Shown in pieces: positions 40,774 through 46,804 of a stretch of 46,804 nucleotides of DNA. Numbering within the stretch: the first letter of the stretch is position 1; each line of letters starts with the position of its first letter. Origin of the DNA: Dinghuibacter sp964544695 (GTDB lineage: Bacteria > Bacteroidota > Bacteroidia > Chitinophagales > Chitinophagaceae). A model generated the notes under the pieces. It did not search any database and had not been told where the DNA came from. It saw only the letters and a list, made by a program, of their open reading frames with translations. The translations under genes were made by a program, and so were the position numbers. The stretch is taken from NCBI GenBank assembly GCA_964544695.1, contig CAZJDB010000091.1, positions 1 through 46,804 of the forward strand, in the 5' to 3' direction.

Positions 40774-41247
40774 TTACTCCACAGACGTGGCGCTTCCATC
40801 GGTGCGCACCGGAAAATTCACGGAGTTCGCAATATAGCATTTGTGATGTGCCGCCACGTGCAGTGCGTCGATACCCGGTAGCATAGCCGACGTCGCCACC
40901 GTCACGATGGGCTTCAAAACAACTTCAGTAAACCGCCCGGACCCATCGGCCGACTCCTCCATCACACCTGTCGCATGATCGACATAATCCACCACGGCCA
41001 CCCCAGCCTCTGAACAGAGGTGCAGGAACCACAACATATGGCAGGAAGAAAGCGATGCCACGAGCAGATCCTCGGGGTTGTACCTGGAAGGATCTCCCCG
41101 GAAAGCGGGATCCGACGACCCCAGCAGGTCGGGCTTACCCGCCACGTGCTGTGTAAAGCTGCGTTCATAGCTCCGGTAGCTGGTCGTGCCTCCGCCGGTA
41201 TTGCCGGTCCAAAGTAAATCCACCTTGTACTGATGTGTCTTTGCCAT
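40774..41247 (-). CDS. OsmC-family peroxidase-like protein
   Basis: A 157-residue OsmC/Ohr-fold protein. Two cysteines sit in family positions: the first in LLVASLSSCHMLWFLHLC and the second in AAHHKCYIANSVNFPV, so thiol-dependent hydroperoxide reduction is possible. The N-terminal HQYKVDLLWTGNTGGGTTSYRSYERS matches the YhfA/OsmC-like subgroup. It is the last gene on the minus strand after DUF420 (3-nt gap), so it is probably cotranscribed with oxidase assembly genes, which would fit protection from respiratory peroxide; that link is inferred from position. Confidence 0.92.
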   Translation of the reverse strand: MAKTHQYKVDLLWTGNTGGGTTSYRSYERSFTQHVAGKPDLLGSSDPAFRGDPSRYNPEDLLVASLSSCHMLWFLHLCSEAGVAVVDYVDHATGVMEESADGSGRFTEVVLKPIVTVATSAMLPGIDALHVAAHHKCYIANSVNFPVRTDGSATSVE

Positions 41248-41250
41248 GAG

Positions 41251-41805
41251 CTAGTAGTATTTGCTGACCATAAGGTATACGACCACCCCGGACACGGCTA
41301 CGTAAAACCAGAGAGGCCAGGTGATGCGTGCCAACTTCCGGTGCCGCTCGAAGTTCCCCCGGAAGGCCCTTTGCAACGTAAACAGCACAAATGGAATGAT
41401 GATGGCCGACAGGAGGATATGCGAGGTCAGCACGAAATAATAGACGTAGCGCAGATTCCCGGCCGCGGCCTTTTCGGCATCGTCCAGGCGTCCGTCGTGG
41501 TTCAGGTCACCGTAAAGGGTGGAGGGGTTGGAAGCGTGATAGATCACGTAGGAGACCAGGAATATCGCGCTCAACACCACTGCCGCGAGATTCGCGGTTT
41601 TATGCGCCTGGATTTGGCCGTGGCGGATAAACCAAAGACTGGCCAGGAGCAGGATCGCCGTCGTGGAATTCAGGATGGCGTGAAACAGGGGCAATACGGA
41701 GGTATTGAAACCGAAGTTCACTTTCACGCCGGGGACCAGGATGAGGAATGCGACCGCAAGTGGGACCGCTATGGATACAGCAACTATTGGAATGGTTTGT
41801 TTCAT
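41251..41805 (-). CDS. DUF420 membrane protein (oxidase-assembly associated) with EF-hand-like loop
   Basis: A 184-residue inner-membrane protein with about five spans. It matches DUF420, a family tied to cytochrome oxidase assembly in several bacteria (CtaM in Firmicutes). Landmarks are PLFHAILNSTTAILLL, IFLVSYVIYHA, YVYYFVLTSHILLSAIIIPFVL and FERHRKLARITWPLWFYVAVSGVVVY; His residues in FHAILN, YVIYH and TSHI could bind heme or metal. An insertion between spans holds DLNHDGRLDDAE (residues 100-111), which fits the 12-residue EF-hand calcium loop (D, N, D, R, D, E ligand spacing). The start overlaps the Sco stop as ATGA. Family call firm; calcium binding inferred. Confidence 0.92.
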   Translation of the reverse strand: MKQTIPIVAVSIAVPLAVAFLILVPGVKVNFGFNTSVLPLFHAILNSTTAILLLASLWFIRHGQIQAHKTANLAAVVLSAIFLVSYVIYHASNPSTLYGDLNHDGRLDDAEKAAAGNLRYVYYFVLTSHILLSAIIIPFVLFTLQRAFRGNFERHRKLARITWPLWFYVAVSGVVVYLMVSKYY

Positions 41806-42497
41806 CGAAATAGACCTTTTTTTTCATGGGGATCCCTTTCCAGGGTAAGTAAAACAATATCCTTGGCCAACAAGGCCATACTGGTAGTGTCCTCTCCATT
41901 GTAATAACCCCGGACGTAACGGTCCTTGTCGAGGAGGACCATCCGGTCGGTATGAACGAAGTTGGCGTGCCCGCTGTCCTCGACGGCTACCTTGAAGTCC
42001 CTTTCCGCCAGGGTATAAATGCTGTCCCGGTTTCCCGTGAGCATCCACCAGTTGTTGTGCTGTACCCCATACTGGTCCGCATAGGCTTTCAGCACGGGGA
42101 CCGAATCCCGCACGGGGTCCACACTAAAGGAAATGAATTGAACGATCGTATCGTTGGTGGTGAAGAGGTCCTGCAGTTTGCGCATATTCCGCGTCAGGGT
42201 CGGACAAAAGGAGGGGCAATGCGTGAAAAAGAAATCGACAACGACGATCTTATTCTTCAAAGTACTGTCGTGCAGCGAAACTTGTTTTCCTAACTGGTTG
42301 GTCAATGTAAAATTCGGAATGACGTGCCAGACCGTATCCACTTCGACCTTTCCATTCACGTTCTTTTCCAGGAGAGTATCCGCGATATAATGCCGGGGCA
42401 TGACCAAGTCCCTTTCGCTGTAATATTTGACGATGAAATAGCAAACGACGGGAACAAAAATCACCAGGCACATCACAATCATTGCACGCTTATTCAT
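41802..42497 (-). CDS. SCO1/SenC family copper chaperone (second copy)
   Basis: A 231-residue membrane-anchored Sco protein in the oxidase cluster. One N-terminal helix (about 5-24) is followed by the thioredoxin-like domain with FTLTNQLGKQVSLHDS, the copper-binding CPSFC in FFFTHCPSFCPTLTRNM, FISFSVDPVRDSV, and the ligand His in NFVHTDRMVLLDKDRYVRGYYNG. It matures the CuA site of cytochrome c oxidase. It differs clearly from the Sco at 29758, so the two are old paralogues. It begins 30 nt after the subunit IV stop, with a TATCTTTG promoter element 5 nt before its ATG, and overlaps DUF420 as ATGA. Confidence 0.94.
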   Translation of the reverse strand: MNKRAMIVMCLVIFVPVVCYFIVKYYSERDLVMPRHYIADTLLEKNVNGKVEVDTVWHVIPNFTLTNQLGKQVSLHDSTLKNKIVVVDFFFTHCPSFCPTLTRNMRKLQDLFTTNDTIVQFISFSVDPVRDSVPVLKAYADQYGVQHNNWWMLTGNRDSIYTLAERDFKVAVEDSGHANFVHTDRMVLLDKDRYVRGYYNGEDTTSMALLAKDIVLLTLERDPHEKKGLFR

Positions 42498-42502
42498 GGC
42501 TG

Positions 42503-42510
42503 CAAAGATA
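42503..42510 (-). promoter_or_regulatory. TAnnTTTG promoter element directly before the Sco gene
   Basis: On the minus strand TATCTTTG then CAGCC precedes the ATG at 42497, leaving a 5-nt gap. It would allow Sco-DUF420-OsmC to be transcribed separately from the oxidase genes, as a near-leaderless message. Confidence 0.55.
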
Positions 42511-42527
42511 CGCCCGCGGAGTCAAAC

Positions 42528-42950
42528 TTATTTAAGAACACCTTCCGACGCGGGGGCTTCCGTTTTTGCCTTTTCAGGCGTATGAGGCTCATACCGCGTC
42601 CTCAGGTTGAGCCATGAGGTCCCGTCGACGCAGAAGGCGATCACGAACCAAACGAACAGTAACAAGGGTATGCAAACGGAGCGGATAAGGTATTTGAGCT
42701 CGTAACGCAGGTGCATGAAATAGGCCACGATGATGGCAGCCTTGGCAAAGGTCATGGACAGGAAAAAGATGGCATTGATCCACTTTTCCGAAATGGTATG
42801 GCTGACCTTCATCCCCCAGATGACTTCGACAATCGTAATAGCCAGCAGCCACCAGAATACCCTCCATATGGTGCGCGTGCTCATGCCTTCATGGTTGTCC
42901 TCCTGGTGAGGAGGCGCCAGGGGATCGGGTATTATATTCAAGTCGGACAT
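42528..42950 (-). CDS. Cytochrome c oxidase subunit IV family protein
   Basis: A 140-residue membrane protein with three helices, of the CyoD/CoxD (prokaryotic subunit IV) type. RVFWWLLAITIVEVIWGMKV is the first span, NAIFFLSMTFAKAAIIVAYFMHLRYE the second (the family's F-x-K-A-x2-V-x2-FMHL signature), and SVCIPLLLFVWFVIAFCVDG the third. Polar Pro- and His-containing tails flank the core. The subunit aids assembly or stability of the heme-copper oxidase. It lies 9 nt after the subunit III stop, in line with the oxidase operon. Confidence 0.93.
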   Translation of the reverse strand: MSDLNIIPDPLAPPHQEDNHEGMSTRTIWRVFWWLLAITIVEVIWGMKVSHTISEKWINAIFFLSMTFAKAAIIVAYFMHLRYELKYLIRSVCIPLLLFVWFVIAFCVDGTSWLNLRTRYEPHTPEKAKTEAPASEGVLK

Positions 42951-42959
42951 ATCGAAAGT

Positions 42960-43646
42960 TTAGAGTAGATAATAACAGGTGAATACGAAAACCCAGACCA
43001 GGTCCACGAAGTGCCAGTAGAGGCCGACCTTTTCGACCATCTCATAGTGGCCCCTGCGGTCGTACGTCCCTTTCAGGATATTGGCAAGGATGACACAATT
43101 GATACACACGCCGCTGAATACGTGGAAGCCGTGGAAACCTGTGACCGTAAAGAAATAATTGGCGAAGGCCGTGCCGGCTACGGAACCATCCGCGTTGGGA
43201 AAGGGGTTCCGTCCCCACCAGGCGCCCTCATGGTAGAGGTGGTTCCATTCCCAGGCCTGGCAGCCCAGGAAGCAAAGGCCCCCGATAATGGTCAGGAACA
43301 ACCAAAGAGCCGCTTTCTTCCGCTCCATATGGTGCCCCGCATTCACCGCCATGACCATGGTCACCGAACTCATGATCAGGATGAAGGTCATCAAGCTCAC
43401 GAAAACCAGGGGTGCGCCTTCGGGGATGAAGGGCGCAGATGAAAATACTTTATTGGGATCAGGCCAGCTGGCCAGGGAAAACCGGGTCGTCCACAGGGAG
43501 ATCAGGAAGGCTCCGAAAGTGAAGGCATCGCTCATCAGGAAAAACCACATCATCAGTTTTCCATAACTCACGTTGTAGGGGCTTCTGCCCCCACCCCACC
43601 ACGTACTGCCTTCCATATCGGGTTTCGCCGCAACAGCTGTTTCCAT
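42960..43646 (-). CDS. Cytochrome c oxidase subunit III (first of two)
   Basis: A 228-residue subunit III with five or six membrane helices. Family landmarks are KLMMWFFLMSDAFTFGAFLISL at the first span, CQAWEWNHLYHEG, and FFTVTGFHGFHVFSGVCINCVIL, the H-G-x-H-V signature. It ends with KVGLYWHFVDLVWVFVFTCYYLL, whose WHFVDxVW motif is shared by subunit III proteins. Subunit III stabilises subunit I and the proton-uptake path. A 24-nt gap separates it from a second, shorter subunit III gene upstream. Confidence 0.94.
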   Translation of the reverse strand: METAVAAKPDMEGSTWWGGGRSPYNVSYGKLMMWFFLMSDAFTFGAFLISLWTTRFSLASWPDPNKVFSSAPFIPEGAPLVFVSLMTFILIMSSVTMVMAVNAGHHMERKKAALWLFLTIIGGLCFLGCQAWEWNHLYHEGAWWGRNPFPNADGSVAGTAFANYFFTVTGFHGFHVFSGVCINCVILANILKGTYDRRGHYEMVEKVGLYWHFVDLVWVFVFTCYYLL

Positions 43647-43670
43647 GAATATCAGTTTATAGTTCCAAAA

Positions 43671-44237
43671 TTATTGAATCCACAAGAAAAAGAACAAAAC
43701 GTATAACCACAACAGGTCTACAAAATGCCAATAGGTGCTTACGATTTCCACCGGGACCGGGGAATAGTTCCGGCTCCGGGTGCTGAAGGCCCTGAAGAAC
43801 AGGATCAACAGCGCAATAATACCCCCCAGGACGTGAACGGCATGCAACCCGAAAATAATGTAGAGGAAAGAGGCCGCCACACTATTGTTCAAGTGGAGAT
43901 TTTGAGCCCAAAGCTCCTCGAATCCCCGGATCTGCAACGAAATGAAGATTACCCCGCCCACGACCGTCAAGGTTACCAGGGAGCGATACTTTCGCATCAG
44001 GCGCTCCTTGAAAGCCCTTTGGGCCATTTGCATCGTCAGGCTGGTGAGCAGGAGGACCGCCGTCGAATACCAAAAGATAGTCGGTAGGCTGAATCCTTTC
44101 CAGTCGGCCTGATTCCGCTTCACGATCACTGCACTCGTCAGTCCCGCAAACATCATCAGGATACTCCCGATCCCCAGCCACAGGTTGAACTTATGCGGAT
44201 GCAACCTTTTTCTTTCCGTCGCCATATACGTCGTCAT
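43671..44237 (-). CDS. Cytochrome c oxidase subunit III-like protein (second copy)
   Basis: A 188-residue subunit III homologue with five predicted spans. KFNLWLGIGSILMMFAGLTSAVIVKR leads; a middle span carries SLTMQMAQRAFK; then FLYIIFGLHAVHVLGGIIALLIL (the HAxHVxGG motif) and STYWHFVDLLWLYVLFFFLW. It is shorter than its neighbour and keeps the same motifs. In Bacteroidetes two adjacent subunit III genes beside one subunit I gene are common, and both may enter the complex. The ATG at 44237 overlaps the cyoE stop (ATGA); an in-frame ATG four codons later is also possible. Confidence 0.92.
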   Translation of the reverse strand: MTTYMATERKRLHPHKFNLWLGIGSILMMFAGLTSAVIVKRNQADWKGFSLPTIFWYSTAVLLLTSLTMQMAQRAFKERLMRKYRSLVTLTVVGGVIFISLQIRGFEELWAQNLHLNNSVAASFLYIIFGLHAVHVLGGIIALLILFFRAFSTRSRNYSPVPVEIVSTYWHFVDLLWLYVLFFFLWIQ

Positions 44238-45178
44238 ATCACTTGATGCACCTTATCGAATAACAAAGCTAAAAATACCACCGGCAGGTAAATGTAGCTA
44301 CTGAACATCACCCTCCTGGCTGCCTTGGCCGACATCTCCCGGACCAGGCGCAGGCACTGTACCAGCAGGAACCCATTGGCCAAAGTAACGATGCCCAGGC
44401 TCAGCGCCCCGCTCATGTGAAACAAATAGGGCAGCGCCCCCAGCGGAAAAAGCATCATCGTATAAATGACCGTTTGCAGGGCGGTGAACCGGGTCGGCCC
44501 ATCCTGCGAGGGAAGGAGCTTGAAGCCTGCCTTTCCGTAGTCCTTATGCGCCAGCCAGGCAATCGCCCAGAAGTGGGGGAATTGCCAAAGGAACTGAATG
44601 CCGAACAGCAGGAAGCCCCCGGTCCAGTTGAACAGGGAGCCGGGCTCGTAGGCCGCCGCCCAACCGATCAGGCAGGGCATGGCTCCCGGGAAGGCGCCCA
44701 CCAACACCGCCGACGAATTCACTTTTTTCAGGGGCGTATAGATGAACGCATAGAGAAAAAGGCTCAGTGCGCTCAGTGCCGCCGCCTGCCAACTAAAAAA
44801 GAACTTCAGTATCCCCACGCCCGCCACTCCGGCTATGAATGCGAAGACCCATGCTTCCGATTCGCTCATTCTCCCAGCTGCCACCGGACGCGAAGCCGTC
44901 CGTTTCATCAGGGCGTCCGTGTCTTTTTCCACGGCCTGGTTGATGGCATTGGCGCTGCCCGTAACCAGGAGGCCGCCCAGAGATAACAGGAGTACCATCT
45001 TCCAATTCAGACCCACGATATTCGGGGCCAGTTCATAGCTGACGACGCTGCTGAATACCACCATGATACTCAAGGACACCTTGATGAGCTGGGCGTAATC
45101 CCTCGCTTTTTGACGGAGGACTTCGATGATCGCCCGCTCCCTCGTCATCCCTGCGATACTACTCATTGTCGGTTTCAT
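44234..45178 (-). CDS. cyoE: Protoheme IX farnesyltransferase (heme o synthase)
   Basis: A 314-residue polytopic prenyltransferase that adds a farnesyl group to heme b to make heme o, the precursor of heme a for the oxidase. Landmarks: YAQLIKVSLSIMVVFSSVV, the metal-diphosphate motif NAINQAVEKDTDALMKRTAS (NxxxDxxxD plus RTxxRP), IYTPLKKVNSSAVLVGAFPGA, and the second acidic region FWAIAWLAHKDYGKAGFKLLPSQDG. Nine membrane spans fit the UbiA fold. The start at 45178 overlaps the end of cox1 by 20 nt; an ATG at 45166 is an alternative. No heme a synthase (CtaA) gene lies in the window. Confidence 0.95.
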   Translation of the reverse strand: MKPTMSSIAGMTRERAIIEVLRQKARDYAQLIKVSLSIMVVFSSVVSYELAPNIVGLNWKMVLLLSLGGLLVTGSANAINQAVEKDTDALMKRTASRPVAAGRMSESEAWVFAFIAGVAGVGILKFFFSWQAAALSALSLFLYAFIYTPLKKVNSSAVLVGAFPGAMPCLIGWAAAYEPGSLFNWTGGFLLFGIQFLWQFPHFWAIAWLAHKDYGKAGFKLLPSQDGPTRFTALQTVIYTMMLFPLGALPYLFHMSGALSLGIVTLANGFLLVQCLRLVREMSAKAARRVMFSSYIYLPVVFLALLFDKVHQVI

Positions 45179-46804
45179 TTGCTCCTATGGGCTCGGTCTG
45201 GGGAATGAAATCCCTGCCGTCCTTGGCATAGTCGTAGGCCCAGCGGTGCACTTCCGGAATTTCCCCGGGCCAGTTCCCGTGACCTGGACGAATGGGTGTC
45301 GTCCATTCGAGCGTCGTGGATTTCCAGGGATTTTGCGTCTTTATCTTACGGCCTTTGAATATGCTGTAGAAGAAATTGAACAGGAAGAGGATCTGCACCG
45401 AGTAAACGATCAGGGCTACGGCACTGATGAACTGGTTGAGGCCTCCGAATTGCTTGAAGGCAACCCAGCTGCTGTAGTCCATGTACCGCCTCGGCATGCC
45501 CGCCAGCCCCTCGTAGTGCATGGGCCAGAAAATGCAGTAAGCGCCGGCAATGGTTACCCAAAAATGGATATATCCCAGCGTATGGTTCAGGTAGCGTCCG
45601 AACATTTTCGGATACCAATGATAAATGCCCGCGAACATCCCGAAGAAGGAGGCAACTCCCATCACGATATGGAAGTGGGCAACGACGAAATACGTATCGT
45701 GCAGGTGCAGGTCCAGGGCAGAGTTCCCCAACCAAATCCCCGTCAGGCCCCCTGAAATGAACAAGCTCACGAAGCCGATGGCGAACATCATTCCGGGTGT
45801 CAGACGGATATTTCCCCTCCATAGGGTGGTTAGCCAGTTGAAGACCTTAATCGCCGAGGGTATGGCGATCAGCAGGGTCAGCAACACGAAGAAGGAACCC
45901 AGGAAGGGGTTTAGCCCGGTCACGAACATATGGTGCGCCCATACGAGGAACGCCAGAAGGGTGATAGCAAACAGGGAGCCCACCATGGCCATGTATCCAA
46001 AAATGGGTTTCCGGGAATTGACCGCGATGATCTCGGAGGCCATTCCCATGGCTGGTAGCAAAATGATGTACACTTCGGGGTGCCCCAGGAACCAAAACAA
46101 GTGCTGGTACAGGATGGCGCTCCCCCCCTCATTTGGCAGGATTTGCCCCGAGGACAGGTATATATCCGACAGGTAAAAGCTGGTGCCGGCGTGACGGTCG
46201 AACAACAGCAGGATGAACCCTGACAGGAGCACGGGGAAAGAAAGGACCCCCAGGACAGCCGTGAAGAAAAGGGCCCAAACGGTAAGGGGAAGGCGCGTCA
46301 TGCTCATACCCTTGGTGCGCATGTTCAATACCGTGGAGATATAGTTCAGGCCCGCCAGCAATTGGGAAACCACGAAAAGGGCCATGGCAACCAGCCAGAG
46401 GTCCATACCTGCCTTCGAGCCATCCGAAGCGCCGCCCAGGGCGCTCAGGGGAGGATAGGCAGTCCAGCCTCCGCTGGCAGGACCCGTTTGAACGAACAGG
46501 GAGGAAAACATCGTGACCGAGGCCAGGAAAAAGAACCAATAGGACAGCATGTTCATGAAGGGAGAAGCCATATCCCGGGCGCCCACCTGCAGGGGAATGA
46601 GGAAATTCGCGAACGTTCCGCTGAGCCCCGCCGTGAGCACGAAGAAAACGAGCACCGTCCCGTGCATGGTCACCAGCGCATAATAAAATTCGGCTTGCAG
46701 GTGGCCGCCTTTTGCCCAGTGACCGAGCAAGGTCTCGAGGAAAGGAAAGCTTTGATCGGGGTATCCCAACTGGAGCCTGAAGATGACCGAAAACAGGCCT
46801 CCAA
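45159..46804 (-). CDS. ctaD: Cytochrome c oxidase subunit I (5' partial at right edge)
   Basis: The frame runs off the right edge; the first visible residues are GLFSVIFRLQLGYPDQ, so the N-terminal span with the first heme ligand is missing. About 548 residues remain. Heme-copper oxidase landmarks are clear: YYALVTMHGTVLVFF with a low-spin heme His, FWFLGHPEVYIILLPAMG with the CuB His and its cross-linked Tyr, AHHMFVTGL with the two further CuB His residues, and DTYFVVAHFHIVMG with the heme a3 and heme a His ligands. HPEVY indicates an A-type (aa3) oxidase. It probably belongs to an operon starting beyond the window, which should hold subunit II. Confidence 0.97.
   Translation of the reverse strand, partial: GGLFSVIFRLQLGYPDQSFPFLETLLGHWAKGGHLQAEFYYALVTMHGTVLVFFVLTAGLSGTFANFLIPLQVGARDMASPFMNMLSYWFFFLASVTMFSSLFVQTGPASGGWTAYPPLSALGGASDGSKAGMDLWLVAMALFVVSQLLAGLNYISTVLNMRTKGMSMTRLPLTVWALFFTAVLGVLSFPVLLSGFILLLFDRHAGTSFYLSDIYLSSGQILPNEGGSAILYQHLFWFLGHPEVYIILLPAMGMASEIIAVNSRKPIFGYMAMVGSLFAITLLAFLVWAHHMFVTGLNPFLGSFFVLLTLLIAIPSAIKVFNWLTTLWRGNIRLTPGMMFAIGFVSLFISGGLTGIWLGNSALDLHLHDTYFVVAHFHIVMGVASFFGMFAGIYHWYPKMFGRYLNHTLGYIHFWVTIAGAYCIFWPMHYEGLAGMPRRYMDYSSWVAFKQFGGLNQFISAVALIVYSVQILFLFNFFYSIFKGRKIKTQNPWKSTTLEWTTPIRPGHGNWPGEIPEVHRWAYDYAKDGRDFIPQTEPIGANETDNE

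Noticed and set aside
41233..41904. 223-codon plus-strand open frame across DUF420 and Sco
   Set aside because: It spans the junction of two well-supported minus-strand genes and has a charged, domain-free translation.
1..46804. CRISPR arrays, insertion sequences, prophage or integrative elements
   Set aside because: No regularly spaced repeats, transposase, integrase or phage structural genes were found; the GH25 lysozyme has no phage neighbours.

Overview
The window reads as chromosomal DNA of a GC-rich member of the Bacteroidetes, most likely a Chitinophagaceae-type environmental bacterium. The grounds are a TonB-dependent receptor with an N-terminal carboxypeptidase-like domain, DUF5606, DUF1080, DUF4395, DUF5522 and DUF420 proteins of Bacteroidetes type, two Sco proteins beside an aa3-type oxidase cluster with two subunit III genes, almost no Shine-Dalgarno sequences, and repeated TAnnTTTG promoter elements. 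This is a family-level reading from recognised proteins only; species cannot be named. No insertion sequence, integrase, CRISPR array or phage gene was seen.

Layout. 1-2136: the end of a membrane-tethered XRE regulator, divergent from a translationally overlapped trio (CPBP membrane protein, methylglyoxal synthase, GNAT acetyltransferase). 2210-14778 (minus strand): a carbohydrate locus. An outer-membrane TonB-dependent receptor and a beta-helix lipoprotein are followed by a terminator, then by a coupled three-gene glycosidase operon (GH123_N/DUF6067-like, GH31, GH20) that looks aimed at N-acetylhexosamine, perhaps GalNAc, glycans. 14947-29642: mostly housekeeping. It holds uvrB, a BI-1/YccA protein, an orphan ParA ATPase, an AsmA-like protein and a DPP-IV-like peptidase. 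Then comes a tightly overlapped operon of polA, a small exported protein, a SMUG2-like uracil-DNA glycosylase, a DUF5606 protein with a histone-H1-like tail and an M3 peptidase, closed by a strong terminator. 29758-33825: a redox and sugar group (Sco, DUF1080, c-type cytochrome, divergent from a Tat-exported TIM-barrel isomerase and a DUF4440 protein), then a membrane-anchored GH25 lysozyme with a small membrane protein. 33864-36755: an alpha/beta hydrolase, a GT2 glycosyltransferase, a lipoprotein and an Lrp/AsnC regulator. 36756-37221: a 466-nt intergenic region with an operator-like array, an unusual tRNA-like RNA of about 171 nt and a textbook terminator. 37222-40773: a DUF4395 protein, trmB, a DUF5522 protein, an alkyltransferase-like protein and a CocE-type hydrolase. 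40774 to the right edge (minus strand): cox1 (partial), heme o synthase, two subunit III proteins, subunit IV, Sco, DUF420 and OsmC.

How the genes work together. The receptor and lipoprotein plausibly capture or import glycans trimmed by the exported glycosidases. The right-hand cluster builds and matures a cytochrome c oxidase: heme O synthesis by CyoE, copper delivery by Sco, an assembly role for DUF420. The second Sco gene lies in an operon with a lipoprotein cytochrome c and a DUF1080 hydrolase, which suggests an exported oxidative sugar route feeding electrons into that chain.

The most unusual item is the RNA at 36933-37103. It has a leucine-type acceptor, D-arm and T-arm, but about 100 nt where the variable arm should be, and its own terminator.
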